A stretch of 64,000 bases of DNA from TK10-74A sp965263065 (GTDB lineage: Bacteria; Chloroflexota; Dehalococcoidia; Bin125). A model generated the notes under the pieces. The model ran no database searches. It was not told the DNA's origin and worked only from the letters and a program-made list of their open reading frames with translations. Position numbers and translations under genes: made by a program. Shown one piece after another: positions 7,698 through 16,200 of the stretch. Numbering within the stretch: position 1 is the stretch's first letter; every line of letters begins with the position of its first letter. The DNA lies in the NCBI GenBank assembly GCA_965263065.1, contig CBDHGH010000003.1:2542001-2606000 (forward strand), in the 5' to 3' direction.

Positions 7698-8198
7698 GTG
7701 TCGCACGGCGTCCGAGTCGAACGCAACCGCCTCCGCTTCGCGGCGGGCCATTTCGCCACCTTCGCCGACGAGTTGGAGCCGATCCACGGCCACAACTACG
7801 ACGTCACGGTGGAGGTCGAGGGTCCGCTCACGGCGGAGTCGTGGGTGATCGACTTCTCGCAACTCAAGCGCCTCACCCGCGACGTCTGCGCGACCCTGGA
7901 CCACAAGTTCCTCCTCCAGATGGCGTCACGCGTGCTGACCATCCGCGACGACGACACGCACTACGAAGTGCAGTACAAGGCGCAGCCGTCCTACCGCCTG
8001 CCGAAGGGCGACGTGGCCCCCCTCCCGATCGACAACTCCACGGCCGAGCGGCTGGCGGAGTACATCGCGGGGCGGCTGCTGGGGGCGCTGCCGCGTCCGC
8101 CGGCGGAGGGCGGCGCGCCCGCCGGGCTTACGCGGCTGCGCGTCATGGTCGAGGAGATGCCGGGGCAGTCGGCCTGGTTCGAGCAAACGCTGGGCTAG
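7698..8198 (+). CDS. 6-pyruvoyltetrahydropterin synthase family enzyme, possible PTPS-III
   Basis: 166 residues of the PTPS/QueD fold. Zinc ligands are His18, His30 and His32 (HGHNY). The catalytic Cys of QueD and classical PTPS, normally four residues before HGH, is absent; instead the sequence reads Glu27-Pro-Ile-His-Gly-His. The ExxHGH arrangement is the one described for PTPS-III, which in some bacteria replaces FolB by cleaving dihydroneopterin triphosphate. The insert around 75-90 (LTIRDDDTHYEVQ) is longer than in QueD. Start GTG at 7698 follows GGCGGAGGGGG. No other folate or queuosine gene is in the window. Confidence 0.85.
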   Translation: MSHGVRVERNRLRFAAGHFATFADELEPIHGHNYDVTVEVEGPLTAESWVIDFSQLKRLTRDVCATLDHKFLLQMASRVLTIRDDDTHYEVQYKAQPSYRLPKGDVAPLPIDNSTAERLAEYIAGRLLGALPRPPAEGGAPAGLTRLRVMVEEMPGQSAWFEQTLG

Positions 8199-8201
8199 CC
8201 C

Positions 8202-8243
8202 CCGATCGATAGGCGACCGATACAGGCGATAGGCGACCGATGC
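8202..8243 (+). repeat. 20-bp tandem duplication over the start of the flavodoxin-like gene
   Basis: Two adjacent copies of GCGATAGGCGACCGATRCAG precede and overlap the gene at 8240. The second copy contains the ATG start; the first has ATA at the same place. The AGGCGACCG ahead of the start resembles the AGGAGGCGACCG ahead of accDA. A recent slipped duplication is the simplest reading. Confidence 0.7.
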
Positions 8244-8782
8244 AGGATCACCCCCCCGATCGTCCCGTGCGCGTACTGGTGATCTACGACTCTCGCGGCG
8301 CGACGCGGGAGTTGGCGCAGGCCGTGCTGGCGGGCGTCGCCGATGTGCCCGGCGCGGAGCCCTGGGAACGCCCCCTCGACGAGGCGCAGCAGGCCGATCT
8401 GCTCGCCTGCGACGCCCTGATCCTGGGATCGCCGAACTGGAGCGGCATGACGGGCAAGCTCAAGGACTGGCTCGACTACACGGGCGACCTCTGGGAGACG
8501 GGGGAGTTGGCGGGCAAGGTCGGCGGCTGCTTCACCGCCGGCTGGTCGCGGTCCGGTGGCACCGAGGCGACGCTGCTGCAGTTGCTGCACCTGCTGCTGG
8601 CGCACGGGATGGTGTTCGTGGGGCTGCCCTGGAGCGACGCGATGCGCGAGTCGGGGTCGTACTACGGCGCGACGGCCCACGGGGAGGTCCGCGAGGTGGA
8701 TCTCACACAGGCGCGCGCGCTGGGACGCCGGGTCGCGGCCGTCGCGCTGCGCCTGCGCGGCGGCCCGCCGGTGGCGGGCTAG
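8240..8782 (+). CDS. Flavodoxin/WrbA-like NAD(P)H oxidoreductase
   Basis: 180 residues with a flavodoxin-like fold. VLVIYDSRGATRELA supplies the FMN phosphate loop, and DALILGSPNWSGMTGKLKDWLD is the second flavin loop typical of WrbA and related NAD(P)H:quinone reductases. It ends 1 nt before the GTG of the following hydrolase gene. The substrate is not known. The gene begins inside a 20-bp tandem duplication with only a weak ribosome-binding site (AGGCG). Confidence 0.85.
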   Translation: MQDHPPDRPVRVLVIYDSRGATRELAQAVLAGVADVPGAEPWERPLDEAQQADLLACDALILGSPNWSGMTGKLKDWLDYTGDLWETGELAGKVGGCFTAGWSRSGGTEATLLQLLHLLLAHGMVFVGLPWSDAMRESGSYYGATAHGEVREVDLTQARALGRRVAAVALRLRGGPPVAG

Positions 8783-8783
8783 C

Positions 8784-9860
8784 GTGCTCTCCTGGCCGGC
8801 CCGGCTGATCGACCAACTCTTGCTCCGGCTCACGGTGCGCCGGGCGGAGCTGCGACGCCGCACGCTGTGGCCCGACGCCGAGGACTTGCGCCGCTTGCGC
8901 GCGGGCGAGCCGCCGGACCTATCGCTCGACGACCCGGGCCCGCCGGCGACGGTCCGCTTCCTCGACGACGACGGCGACGGCGACGGCAGCCCCGGGGGCC
9001 GCTTCGAGTTCCCGTCGTCGCCGCCCTACGGGCTGCCGCACGACCGCATGGTGCACGGGGAGATCTTCCCGGCGTCGCAGCCCTCCGGGGCCGCCGTCGT
9101 GTTGTTTCCGGGCGCGTTCACCGGCCTCAACCCCGGCCTCGAGGAGCGCTTCTACGCGCGCGTCGCACACGACTTCGCCCAGACCGGCATCACCGCCGTC
9201 CTGCTGACGCCCCCCCTGCACAAGGACCGCGCCGCGCTGCGGCCCGGCGGAGAGCGCGAGCGCAGCGGCCACGACCTCCTGCACGGCGACATCTTCACCC
9301 ACATCCGCGCGATGGCCCAGGCCGCCCGCGACGTCCGCGCGACGATGAGTTGGCTGGAGGCGGAGCACGGCCGCGTGGGGCTCTGGGGGATCAGTCTGGG
9401 CGCGCTGGTGCACAGCCTGGTCCTGCTGCACGACCCCCGGCCGGCCTTCGTCGTGCTCGTCCAGCCCCCCGTGGGACGCAGCGGCGCGTTCGCGTCCCCG
9501 CTGCTGGAAGTCTGGACGCAGCAGCTTCAGGACAGCGGCGTCACGCCGCAGGATCTGGAGGCCGCCTTCGCCGTCATGGATCGCGGCCGGCCGCCCCAGG
9601 TGCCGGCCGATCGCATCCTGATCCAGGCCGGCCGCCATGATCTCGTCGCCAGCGCGGAGGGCATCGCGGAGATCCGGGAGCGCTGGGGCGATCCGCGCGT
9701 GAGCTGGTACGAGCACAGCCACACGTCGATCTTCATGGCGCGCCGGCAACTCATCGCGGAGGCGCTGCTCTTTGCTGACGAGACACTTGCCGGGGACAAG
9801 CTGGCGGACGAGCGGCCAGAGGGGCCGCCAGCGACGGGGCCGAAGGACGCCGCCGGCTAG
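8784..9860 (+). CDS. Alpha/beta hydrolase
   Basis: 358 residues. The nucleophile elbow GISLGA (Ser about 198) and a later HSHTSIF with a candidate catalytic His are visible, plus an Asp in GRHDLV about 285. The N-terminal 90 residues are helical and charged, with a short Asp/Gly run (DDDGDGDG), and precede the hydrolase core, which begins near VVLFPGAFTGLNPGLEERF. Substrate is unknown. It starts with GTG one base after the flavodoxin-like gene. Its stop interlocks with the stop of hflX on the other strand (CTAG). Confidence 0.8.
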   Translation: MLSWPARLIDQLLLRLTVRRAELRRRTLWPDAEDLRRLRAGEPPDLSLDDPGPPATVRFLDDDGDGDGSPGGRFEFPSSPPYGLPHDRMVHGEIFPASQPSGAAVVLFPGAFTGLNPGLEERFYARVAHDFAQTGITAVLLTPPLHKDRAALRPGGERERSGHDLLHGDIFTHIRAMAQAARDVRATMSWLEAEHGRVGLWGISLGALVHSLVLLHDPRPAFVVLVQPPVGRSGAFASPLLEVWTQQLQDSGVTPQDLEAAFAVMDRGRPPQVPADRILIQAGRHDLVASAEGIAEIRERWGDPRVSWYEHSHTSIFMARRQLIAEALLFADETLAGDKLADERPEGPPATGPKDAAG

Positions 9861-11203
9861 CTCACGCACCGCGCCGGCGTACTGGTTGGCCCGGCGCTGG
9901 CCGGCCCGGCGACGGCCGCGGCCGCATCCCCCGCCAACTCCACGCCCGCGCCCAGCCCCTCGCGGACGGCCGCGCGCAGCGCCCCGAACCCCCATCGCTC
10001 CGCCGCCGACACCAGCACCACGGCCTCCTCGGCGTCGGCGTCCAGCGCGCGCCGCAGTTCCGGCTCGAGGCTGGCCAGGGCATCGGCCTCGGTGACCGCG
10101 GCGGCCGAGCCGGTCGCGGGCAGCAGTCGATCGATCTTGTTGAGCACCGTGATCCGGACGGGGGCGTCGTCGCCGCTCAGCAGGCCGAGCTCGGCCAGGG
10201 TCTCCTCGACGGCCTGGGCCTGGTCGGCGGCGTCGGGATGCGTGATGTCGATCACGTGCAGCAGGATGTCCGCCTCCTGCAGCTCCTCCAGCGTCGCCCG
10301 GAACGCGGCGATGAGCTGCGTCGGCAGCTTCTGGATGAAGCCCACCGTGTCGGTCAGCAGGACCGTGTCCGTCCGGCGCCGGGCGCCGTCGGCGCCCCGG
10401 GCGCCCGGCCGGCCGGCGGCGCCGATATCGATCACCCAGCGCCGCGTGGTCGGGTCGAGCGTCTCGAAGAGGCGGTTGTGGACCCGCACCCCCGCGTGGG
10501 TGAGGCCGTTCAGAAGCGTGCTCTTGCCCGCGTTCGTGTAGCCCACCAGCGCCACGACGGGCATCCCCGCGCGGCGCCGTCGCTGCTCGCGCCGGTGCCG
10601 TCGCACCTGCTCGATGCGCCGCTTCAGCGTCTTGATCTGGATGCGGACCAGGCGGCGGTCGGTTTCGAGCTGCGTCTCACCGGGGCCGCGCAGGCCGATC
10701 GCGCCCTCCATCCGCTCGAGGTGCGACCACTGCCCCGCCAGACGCGGCAGCAGGTACTCGTGCTGCGCCAGCGCGACCTGCAAGCCACCCTCGTTGGTGC
10801 GGGCGCGCTGCGCGAAGATGTCCAGGATTAGGGCCGTGCGATCGATCACCTTCACGTCCAGCGCCGACTCCAGCGCCCGCTGCTGGGCGGGCGTGAGTTC
10901 ATCGTCGAAGATGACCACGCTCGCGCCCTCCCGGCCGACCAACTCCACGATCTCGGCGAGCTTGCCCTTGCCGACGTAGCTGTGCGGGTCGGGGCGCCGC
11001 AGCCGCTGCACGACGCGCTGCACCGGCATCGCGCCGGCCGTCTCGGCCAGCATGGCGAGCTCGGCGAGGGACGAATCGACGTCCCAGTGCTCGGCCTGCG
11101 TCCAGTCGACGGCGACCAGGATCGCGCGCTCTTCGCGGGGGACGGTGGGGTTGGCGTGCGTACGGGCGCGGGTACCGGGCTTGTTGCGGGCGGACTTGGG
11201 AAT
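9857..11203 (-). CDS. hflX: Ribosome-associated GTPase HflX
   Basis: HflX binds the 50S subunit and splits or rescues stalled ribosomes. The core is clear: the HflX-specific RTGL-like VIDRTALILDIFAQRART, GLRGPGETQLETDRR, and a GTPase domain with GYTNAGKST, DTVGF and NKID. The first ATG in frame is at 11053, but the conserved first strand of the N-terminal domain (RAILVAVDWTQAEHWD) is encoded upstream of it. No ATG, GTG or TTG occurs in this frame between 11053 and the upstream stop at 11303-11305. An ATT at 11203 has AGGAG six bases before it and is taken as the start, giving 448 residues. It is the last gene of a long minus-strand cluster. Confidence 0.9.
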   Translation of the reverse strand: MPKSARNKPGTRARTHANPTVPREERAILVAVDWTQAEHWDVDSSLAELAMLAETAGAMPVQRVVQRLRRPDPHSYVGKGKLAEIVELVGREGASVVIFDDELTPAQQRALESALDVKVIDRTALILDIFAQRARTNEGGLQVALAQHEYLLPRLAGQWSHLERMEGAIGLRGPGETQLETDRRLVRIQIKTLKRRIEQVRRHRREQRRRRAGMPVVALVGYTNAGKSTLLNGLTHAGVRVHNRLFETLDPTTRRWVIDIGAAGRPGARGADGARRRTDTVLLTDTVGFIQKLPTQLIAAFRATLEELQEADILLHVIDITHPDAADQAQAVEETLAELGLLSGDDAPVRITVLNKIDRLLPATGSAAAVTEADALASLEPELRRALDADAEEAVVLVSAAERWGFGALRAAVREGLGAGVELAGDAAAAVAGPASAGPTSTPARCVS

Positions 11204-11302
11204 CGTGGGCTCCTGGGCCGTCGCGGGCGCGGGCGTCGCTCGACGTGAAGGCGAGTGTAGCCGTGCGCCGGGCCGGGCGGATATCCCGGCGCCGCGGCCC
11301 GC

Positions 11303-12466
11303 CTAGCCGCCGGTCAGCGCCGCGATCCGGCGCGCGCCCTCGTCGATCTGGTTATCGGGGATGGTCAGCGAGAGCCGCACGTAGCCCTCGCCGCAGGCGC
11401 CGTAGCCCCGCCCCGGCGTGACGACCACCGCCTGCTCCTCAAGCAGCCGCGTCGCGAAGTCGGCGCTGGTGATGCCGTCGGGCACGCGCGCCCACACGTA
11501 CAGGCTGGCCTTCGGCGCTCGCACCCGCAGCCCGATGCCCTGCAGCGCCTCGACGACGCGGTCGCGGCGACGCTCCAGGGAGGCGTTGTTGCGCCCGATC
11601 AGGCCCTGGTCGCCCTCCAGCGCCGCGATCGCCATGCGCTGGATCGCCTGCGGGATGCCGCTGTCGATGTTCGACTTGACCCGCATCAGCGCGTTCACGA
11701 TGTCCGGGTTGCCCGCCACCCAGGCGATCCGCCAGCCGGTCATGTTGAAGGTCTTGCTGAACGAGAAGAACTCCACGCCCACGTCGCGCGCGCCCTCGGC
11801 CTGCAGGAAGGCGGGCGGCACGTAGCCGTCGTAGGCTACGTCGCTGTAGGCGTTGTCGTGGCAGACGACGAGGTCGTGCCGCTTGGCGAAGGCCACCGTC
11901 TCGGCGAAGAACTCGGGGCTGGCCGTCGCGCCGGTCGGGTTGTTGGGGTAATTGATCCAGAGGATGCGGGAGCGCTCCAGCACCTCGGCCGGGATCAGGG
12001 AGTAGTCGGGCAGCCAGTCGTTCTCCTCGCTGAGCGGCAGGCGGTACGACTCGCCCCCGGCGAACATCGTCCCGATCTCGTACACCGGATAGCCGGGGTC
12101 GGGGACCAGCGCCACGCTGCCCGGCTCGATGAAGCACAGCGCGATGTGGGCGATGCCCTCCTTCGCGCCGATCAGCGGCAGGATCTCCGTCTCGGGGTCG
12201 AACGTCAGGCCGAAGCGGCCCTGCATCCAGACGCCGATCGCGCGTCGCAACTCCGGCAGCCCCTCGGACTCGGGGTAGCGGTGGTTGGCGGGATCGTCGG
12301 CGGCCGCGTGCAGCGCGGCCAGGATGGGCGCCGGCGTCGGCAGGTCCGGGTCGCCGATGCCGAACGTGATGACGTCGATACCCTGCGCCCGCTTCTCCGC
12401 GATCTTGCGGCTGATCTCGACGAAGAGGTAGGCGGGCAGCTCTGCGACGCGTTTGGCGACACGCAT
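11303..12466 (-). CDS. dapL: LL-diaminopimelate aminotransferase
   Basis: 387-residue class I/II PLP aminotransferase. Lys238 in FFSFSKTFNMTGWRIA binds PLP, with YPNNPTGA at 173-180 and the N-terminal ELPAYLFVEISRKI and FGIGDPDLPTP typical of the DapL group. It converts tetrahydrodipicolinate directly to LL-diaminopimelate, bypassing the succinylase route. dapF lies two genes upstream on the same strand, which supports DapL over a generic aspartate or alanine transaminase. Start ATG at 12466 follows GGGAGGGG. Confidence 0.88.
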   Translation of the reverse strand: MRVAKRVAELPAYLFVEISRKIAEKRAQGIDVITFGIGDPDLPTPAPILAALHAAADDPANHRYPESEGLPELRRAIGVWMQGRFGLTFDPETEILPLIGAKEGIAHIALCFIEPGSVALVPDPGYPVYEIGTMFAGGESYRLPLSEENDWLPDYSLIPAEVLERSRILWINYPNNPTGATASPEFFAETVAFAKRHDLVVCHDNAYSDVAYDGYVPPAFLQAEGARDVGVEFFSFSKTFNMTGWRIAWVAGNPDIVNALMRVKSNIDSGIPQAIQRMAIAALEGDQGLIGRNNASLERRRDRVVEALQGIGLRVRAPKASLYVWARVPDGITSADFATRLLEEQAVVVTPGRGYGACGEGYVRLSLTIPDNQIDEGARRIAALTGG

Positions 12467-12577
12467 GGCGCCCCTCCCAATGCACTTGCACTCGTCAAAC
12501 GGGCGCTCGGCCCCCGACGGCCCCGGCGCGGCGGTCGCCCGCCAGCATGGCCGGCGGGTTCCGCCCGCGGACGACGC

Positions 12578-13504
12578 CTAGAACCGCCCGAAGATCTTCC
12601 CCACCTTGATGTAGAGCGGGCGCTTCTTCACGGCCGCGTAGGCGGCCTCCGGGCTCGCGACACGGAGGTACTGGAGGCCGTCGCCGCTGTGCTTGAAGCC
12701 GAACGTCTTGAAGACCGGATCGCCCACGGCGTCCGCCGCCACACGGATCGTCAGGCCGCGACGGTCGGCCGCTTTGCCCTCCTCCATGGTGGCTCGCAGC
12801 AGCGCGACGGCCGCCGCCTCGCCCCCATCCTCTTGGACGAGGAACTCCTCCGCCATCAGGCCCCGCCGCTCAGCGTCCACCAGGCGAATGTAGCCCGCGA
12901 TCGCGCCCCCTTGCTCGGCGACGAGCACGGAACGCGCGCCCTCGATGAACCCGTCGGGCAGGGGCGGCGACAGCGCGTCGTCGCCCGACGCCTCCGCTTC
13001 CAGCGCGCTGATCGCCTCGGCGTCGGCGTCGCTGGCGGAGCGGACGCTGACGCCGTCGGGGGCGTCGGGCAGCTCCTGCTCGCGCATGTCGCGCACGCGC
13101 ATCCGCATGAACGGCAGCGGGTCGCGGAAGTACGCGCCGATGAACGTGTGGTCGACGTGGTGCCGGTTGGGGAAGTCGTCGAACTCCAGCGCCAGCACGC
13201 GGCACTCGGTGTGTTTCTCGGCCAGTTCGGCCATGTCCGTCACCAGGTCGCGCAGGTTGCTCTGCAACGGGCCCAGACGCTCGAACTCATAGAAGAGCTT
13301 GAGATGACGCCCGTACGGGATACCCAGCAGATATCCGTCCGGGCACTGCGTGCTGAGGAAGCGCGGCAGCCTCAGCATCGCGGCGTAGTCGGCCGTGGGC
13401 TGATTGCGGAGCGCGCGCGGCTCCTGGGCGAGCGACTCGTGCAGGCTGCGGAGCAGCCCCTCGGCGCGATCCTGATCGAAAGCGGCGTAATCCGGTGTAA
13501 CCAT
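12578..13504 (-). CDS. GNAT-family acetyltransferase
   Basis: 308 residues. The C-terminal half carries a GNAT fold: SVLVAEQGGAIAGYIRLV (strand pair), LMAEEFLVQEDG, and KTFGFKHSGDGLQYLR near the end. The N-terminal half (1-150) is less typical and may be a degenerate second acetyltransferase domain. It ends with KVGKIFGRF. Substrate unknown. It begins directly after the dapF stop (TAA next to ATG) and may be translated with it. No ribosome-binding site of its own is obvious. Confidence 0.75.
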   Translation of the reverse strand: MVTPDYAAFDQDRAEGLLRSLHESLAQEPRALRNQPTADYAAMLRLPRFLSTQCPDGYLLGIPYGRHLKLFYEFERLGPLQSNLRDLVTDMAELAEKHTECRVLALEFDDFPNRHHVDHTFIGAYFRDPLPFMRMRVRDMREQELPDAPDGVSVRSASDADAEAISALEAEASGDDALSPPLPDGFIEGARSVLVAEQGGAIAGYIRLVDAERRGLMAEEFLVQEDGGEAAAVALLRATMEEGKAADRRGLTIRVAADAVGDPVFKTFGFKHSGDGLQYLRVASPEAAYAAVKKRPLYIKVGKIFGRF

Positions 13505-14368
13505 TTAGCGATCCCGTTCCTTCAACTGCCATCTGCCTGCAAAGACGTACTCGGCCGGTCCCTCCAGGAAGACCGAACCGTGATGCGTATCGTCGCCATC
13601 CCATGCGATGCTCAAGTCACCGCCGGGAAGGCTCACCATAGCGGCGGCCTGCGCCAGGCCGTGCAGCCGCGCCGCGACCAGCACCGCGCAGGCCCCGGTC
13701 CCGCAGCCCAGCGTCTCCCCCGCCCCCCGCTCCCAGACGCGCATGCGCAGATGATCGGGGGCGAGCACGTTGACGATCTCGAAGTTCACGCGCTTGGGGA
13801 AGTGCGCGTGGTGCTCGACGAGCGGGCCCACCCGCGCCAGCGGGTAGTCATCGACGGGGATGTCGGTGAAGTGCACGGCGTGCGGATTGCCCATCGACAC
13901 GCAGGTCACCGCGATGTCCTGCCCGCCGACGCGCAGTGCGAGATCGCGGACGGGACGCAGGATCGGCGCGCCCATGTCGATGCGCACCCGCTCGATGGCG
14001 CCGTTGCCGCCAGCGAACGTGGTGCGCAGCACGCCCGCGCCCGTCTCGACATCAAGGCAGCCGTCAGGGGCGGGCACGCCGCCGCGCTCGACGGCGTACT
14101 TCACGAAGGTGCGCAGACCGTTGCCGCACATCTCGGCCTCGGAGCCGTCGGGGTTGTACATCGTCATGCGCACGGGCGCGCGGTCCGATTCCTGCATCAC
14201 GAGCAGCCCGTCGGAGCCGACGCCGAAGTGCCGGTCGCAGAGGCCGGGGGCGAGCGCGGCCCAGTCGGCCTGCGTTCCCCGTCCGTCGACGAGCACGAAA
14301 TCGTTCCCGGTGCCCTGCACCTTGAGGAAGTCGATCTGGCCCGGGGGCGTGAGGGCGTGCGCGGTCAT
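13505..14368 (-). CDS. dapF: Diaminopimelate epimerase
   Basis: 287 residues. The two catalytic cysteines are Cys81 in EMCGNGLR and Cys222 in LGCGTGACA, each in its conserved context. It interconverts LL- and meso-diaminopimelate, giving the meso form used in lysine synthesis and by MurE, which is encoded later in this window. The ATG overlaps the stop of miaA by 4 nt (ATGA). The GNAT gene follows without a gap. Confidence 0.95.
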   Translation of the reverse strand: MTAHALTPPGQIDFLKVQGTGNDFVLVDGRGTQADWAALAPGLCDRHFGVGSDGLLVMQESDRAPVRMTMYNPDGSEAEMCGNGLRTFVKYAVERGGVPAPDGCLDVETGAGVLRTTFAGGNGAIERVRIDMGAPILRPVRDLALRVGGQDIAVTCVSMGNPHAVHFTDIPVDDYPLARVGPLVEHHAHFPKRVNFEIVNVLAPDHLRMRVWERGAGETLGCGTGACAVLVAARLHGLAQAAAMVSLPGGDLSIAWDGDDTHHGSVFLEGPAEYVFAGRWQLKERDR

Positions 14369-15336
14369 GTGCCGATTGTAGGCAGCCCGGCCGTATGGGG
14401 CCTGCCCGCGTCCGAGGCTGACGCGACACCCGCGACGCCCTCCAGGGCCGCGGCGAGCGTCGGGGCCCAGCGAATGCGATCATCCGCGGCGCGAAACCAG
14501 CCCCGCTGACGTCGCGCCAAGCGGCGCGTGGCCTGCTGCGTGGCGGCGACGGCGGCGGCGCGATCGCTCTCGCCGGCCAGATGCGCCACGGCCTGCCGGT
14601 AGCCGATGCTCTCCAGGGCGGGCGCGTCGGGCGGCAGGCCGTCGCGCAGCAGCGCCGCGGTCTCCTCGACCAGTCCCGCGGCGAACATCGCCTCGACGCG
14701 GAGGTCGATGCGCGCATCCAGCTCGCCGGCGTCGACTTCGGGGGCCAGGATCACGGCGGGGATCGGGCGGCGCGCCGCCCACCAGTCGGAGATCGGCCGC
14801 CCGGTGCGCCGCAAGACCTCGAGCGCGCGGATCGTGCGCCGAACGTTGCCCGGCAGGATCGCCTTCGCCGCTTTGGCATCGACGCGGCGCAACTCATCGT
14901 GCAGCGCCGCCGCTCCGTCGCGCCGGGCGCGGGCCTCCAATTCCGTACGGAAGCCCGGGTCGGGCGCGACCTCCGGGATGTCCCAGCCCTCAAGCAGCGC
15001 CCAGACGTATTGCCCCGTCCCCCCCGCGACGATGGGCACGCGGCCGCGAGCCCGCACGTCGTCCAGGGCGGCGCGGGCCTCGCGCAGGAACCGCGCCAGG
15101 TGGTAACGCTCGCGCGGGTCCACGTGGTCGAGGCAGTGGTGCCGGACGGCCGCCCGCTGCGCGAGGCTCGGCTTGGCCGTCCCGATGTCGAGGCCGCGGT
15201 AGACCTGACGGCTGTCCGCCCCGATCACCTCGCCGTCGAGGCGCGCGGCCAGCTCCAACGCCCACTCCGTCTTCCCGCAGGCGGTCGGCCCCACGACGGC
15301 CAGCAGCGGCGGCGACGGATCCGGCGGGGAGCCCAT
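14365..15336 (-). CDS. miaA: tRNA dimethylallyltransferase
   Basis: 323 residues. P-loop GPTACGKT at about 15-22, GADSRQVYRGLDIGTAK, and GGTGQYVWAL identify MiaA, which adds a dimethylallyl group to A37 of tRNAs reading UNN codons. The C-terminal part keeps ESIGYRQ and RLARRQRGWFR of the tRNA-binding region. Two in-frame ATGs (15342, 15336) are possible starts; 15336 is used. It lies between tpiA and dapF, overlapping dapF by 4 nt. Confidence 0.93.
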   Translation of the reverse strand: MGSPPDPSPPLLAVVGPTACGKTEWALELAARLDGEVIGADSRQVYRGLDIGTAKPSLAQRAAVRHHCLDHVDPRERYHLARFLREARAALDDVRARGRVPIVAGGTGQYVWALLEGWDIPEVAPDPGFRTELEARARRDGAAALHDELRRVDAKAAKAILPGNVRRTIRALEVLRRTGRPISDWWAARRPIPAVILAPEVDAGELDARIDLRVEAMFAAGLVEETAALLRDGLPPDAPALESIGYRQAVAHLAGESDRAAAVAATQQATRRLARRQRGWFRAADDRIRWAPTLAAALEGVAGVASASDAGRPHTAGLPTIGT

Positions 15337-15356
15337 GGCCATCGCGTCGCGCCCCC

Positions 15357-16142
15357 TCACGCTGCCGCGATGGCCCGCGTGATCGCGAGGAAGGCCTCCG
15401 CGTCCAGCGACGCCCCGCCCACCAGCGCCCCGTCGATGTCGGGTTGGGCGGCGAAGTCGCCCGCGTTCCCCGGCTTGACGGAGCCCCCGTACAGGATTCG
15501 GCAGCCATCCGCCGCGGCATCGCCGGCCTGCCCGCGCACGAGTTCCCGAATCCGCGCGGCCGCCTCCTGCGCCTGCTCCGTCGTCGCCGCGCGCCCGCTG
15601 CCGATCGCCCACACCGGCTCGTAGGCGATGACGAAGTCGCCGGGCAGGTCGATGCCGTCCAGGGCGAGGCCGACCTGCCGCGTGAGCACCGCGGCGGTGC
15701 GTCCGGCGTCGCGTTCCTCGACGGTCTCCCCGACGCAGAGGATGGGCCGCAGTCCGTGCGCCAGCGCCGCCGCGACCTTGGCCCGCAGCGCGCCGTCGTC
15801 CTCGCAGAAGTACTGACGGCGCTCGGAGTGGCCCAGGATCACCCAGCCGGCGACTTCGGCCAGCTGCACGGGGCTCACCTCCCCCGTGAAGGCGCCCTCG
15901 TCGCGGGCGTGCATCGTCTGCCCCGCCACCCCCACGCCGGCCCCCTCCGCACCAGCCCCCTCCGTACCAACGAAGTGTCCGCGCACCCGCCCGAGCTGCA
16001 GGAACCCCGGCGCCAGCACAACCTGCACGCCGGCGATGCGGTCGATCCCGCCCGCCAGGAGGGCCAGGCAGAGGTCGCCGGCCGCCTGGTCGCTCAGGTG
16101 CATCTTCCAGTTGCCGGCGCTGATGGGTGTGCGCTGCGCCAT
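15357..16142 (-). CDS. tpiA: Triosephosphate isomerase
   Basis: 261 residues with NWKMH (catalytic Lys), ILGHSERRQ (catalytic His), AYEPVWAIG (catalytic Glu) and YGGSVKPGN (phosphate loop). It interconverts glyceraldehyde-3-phosphate and dihydroxyacetone phosphate. An unusual feature is GTEGAGAEGAG in the loop after the second strand. It is encoded by two copies of a 15-bp unit (about 15942-15971), so about ten residues were added by an in-frame tandem duplication. It stands with pgk and apgM in one direction. Confidence 0.95.
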   Translation of the reverse strand: MAQRTPISAGNWKMHLSDQAAGDLCLALLAGGIDRIAGVQVVLAPGFLQLGRVRGHFVGTEGAGAEGAGVGVAGQTMHARDEGAFTGEVSPVQLAEVAGWVILGHSERRQYFCEDDGALRAKVAAALAHGLRPILCVGETVEERDAGRTAAVLTRQVGLALDGIDLPGDFVIAYEPVWAIGSGRAATTEQAQEAAARIRELVRGQAGDAAADGCRILYGGSVKPGNAGDFAAQPDIDGALVGGASLDAEAFLAITRAIAAA

Positions 16143-16200
16143 GGGGTCTCCTGTCCGTCTGCCTCCGAATGATCGTGCGTCGCCGCCCGCCCAGGGGCGG

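Noticed and set aside
12481..12500. TGCACTTGCACT upstream of dapL as a further copy of the GTGCAC array
   Set aside because: Only two short partial matches with a different spacing and none of the other element parts.
11858..14509. Very long plus-strand ORF of 883 codons opposite dapL, GNAT and dapF
   Set aside because: It is an open antisense frame caused by high GC third positions; the minus-strand proteins are clear families and the plus-strand product is rich in Arg, His and Asp with no domain.
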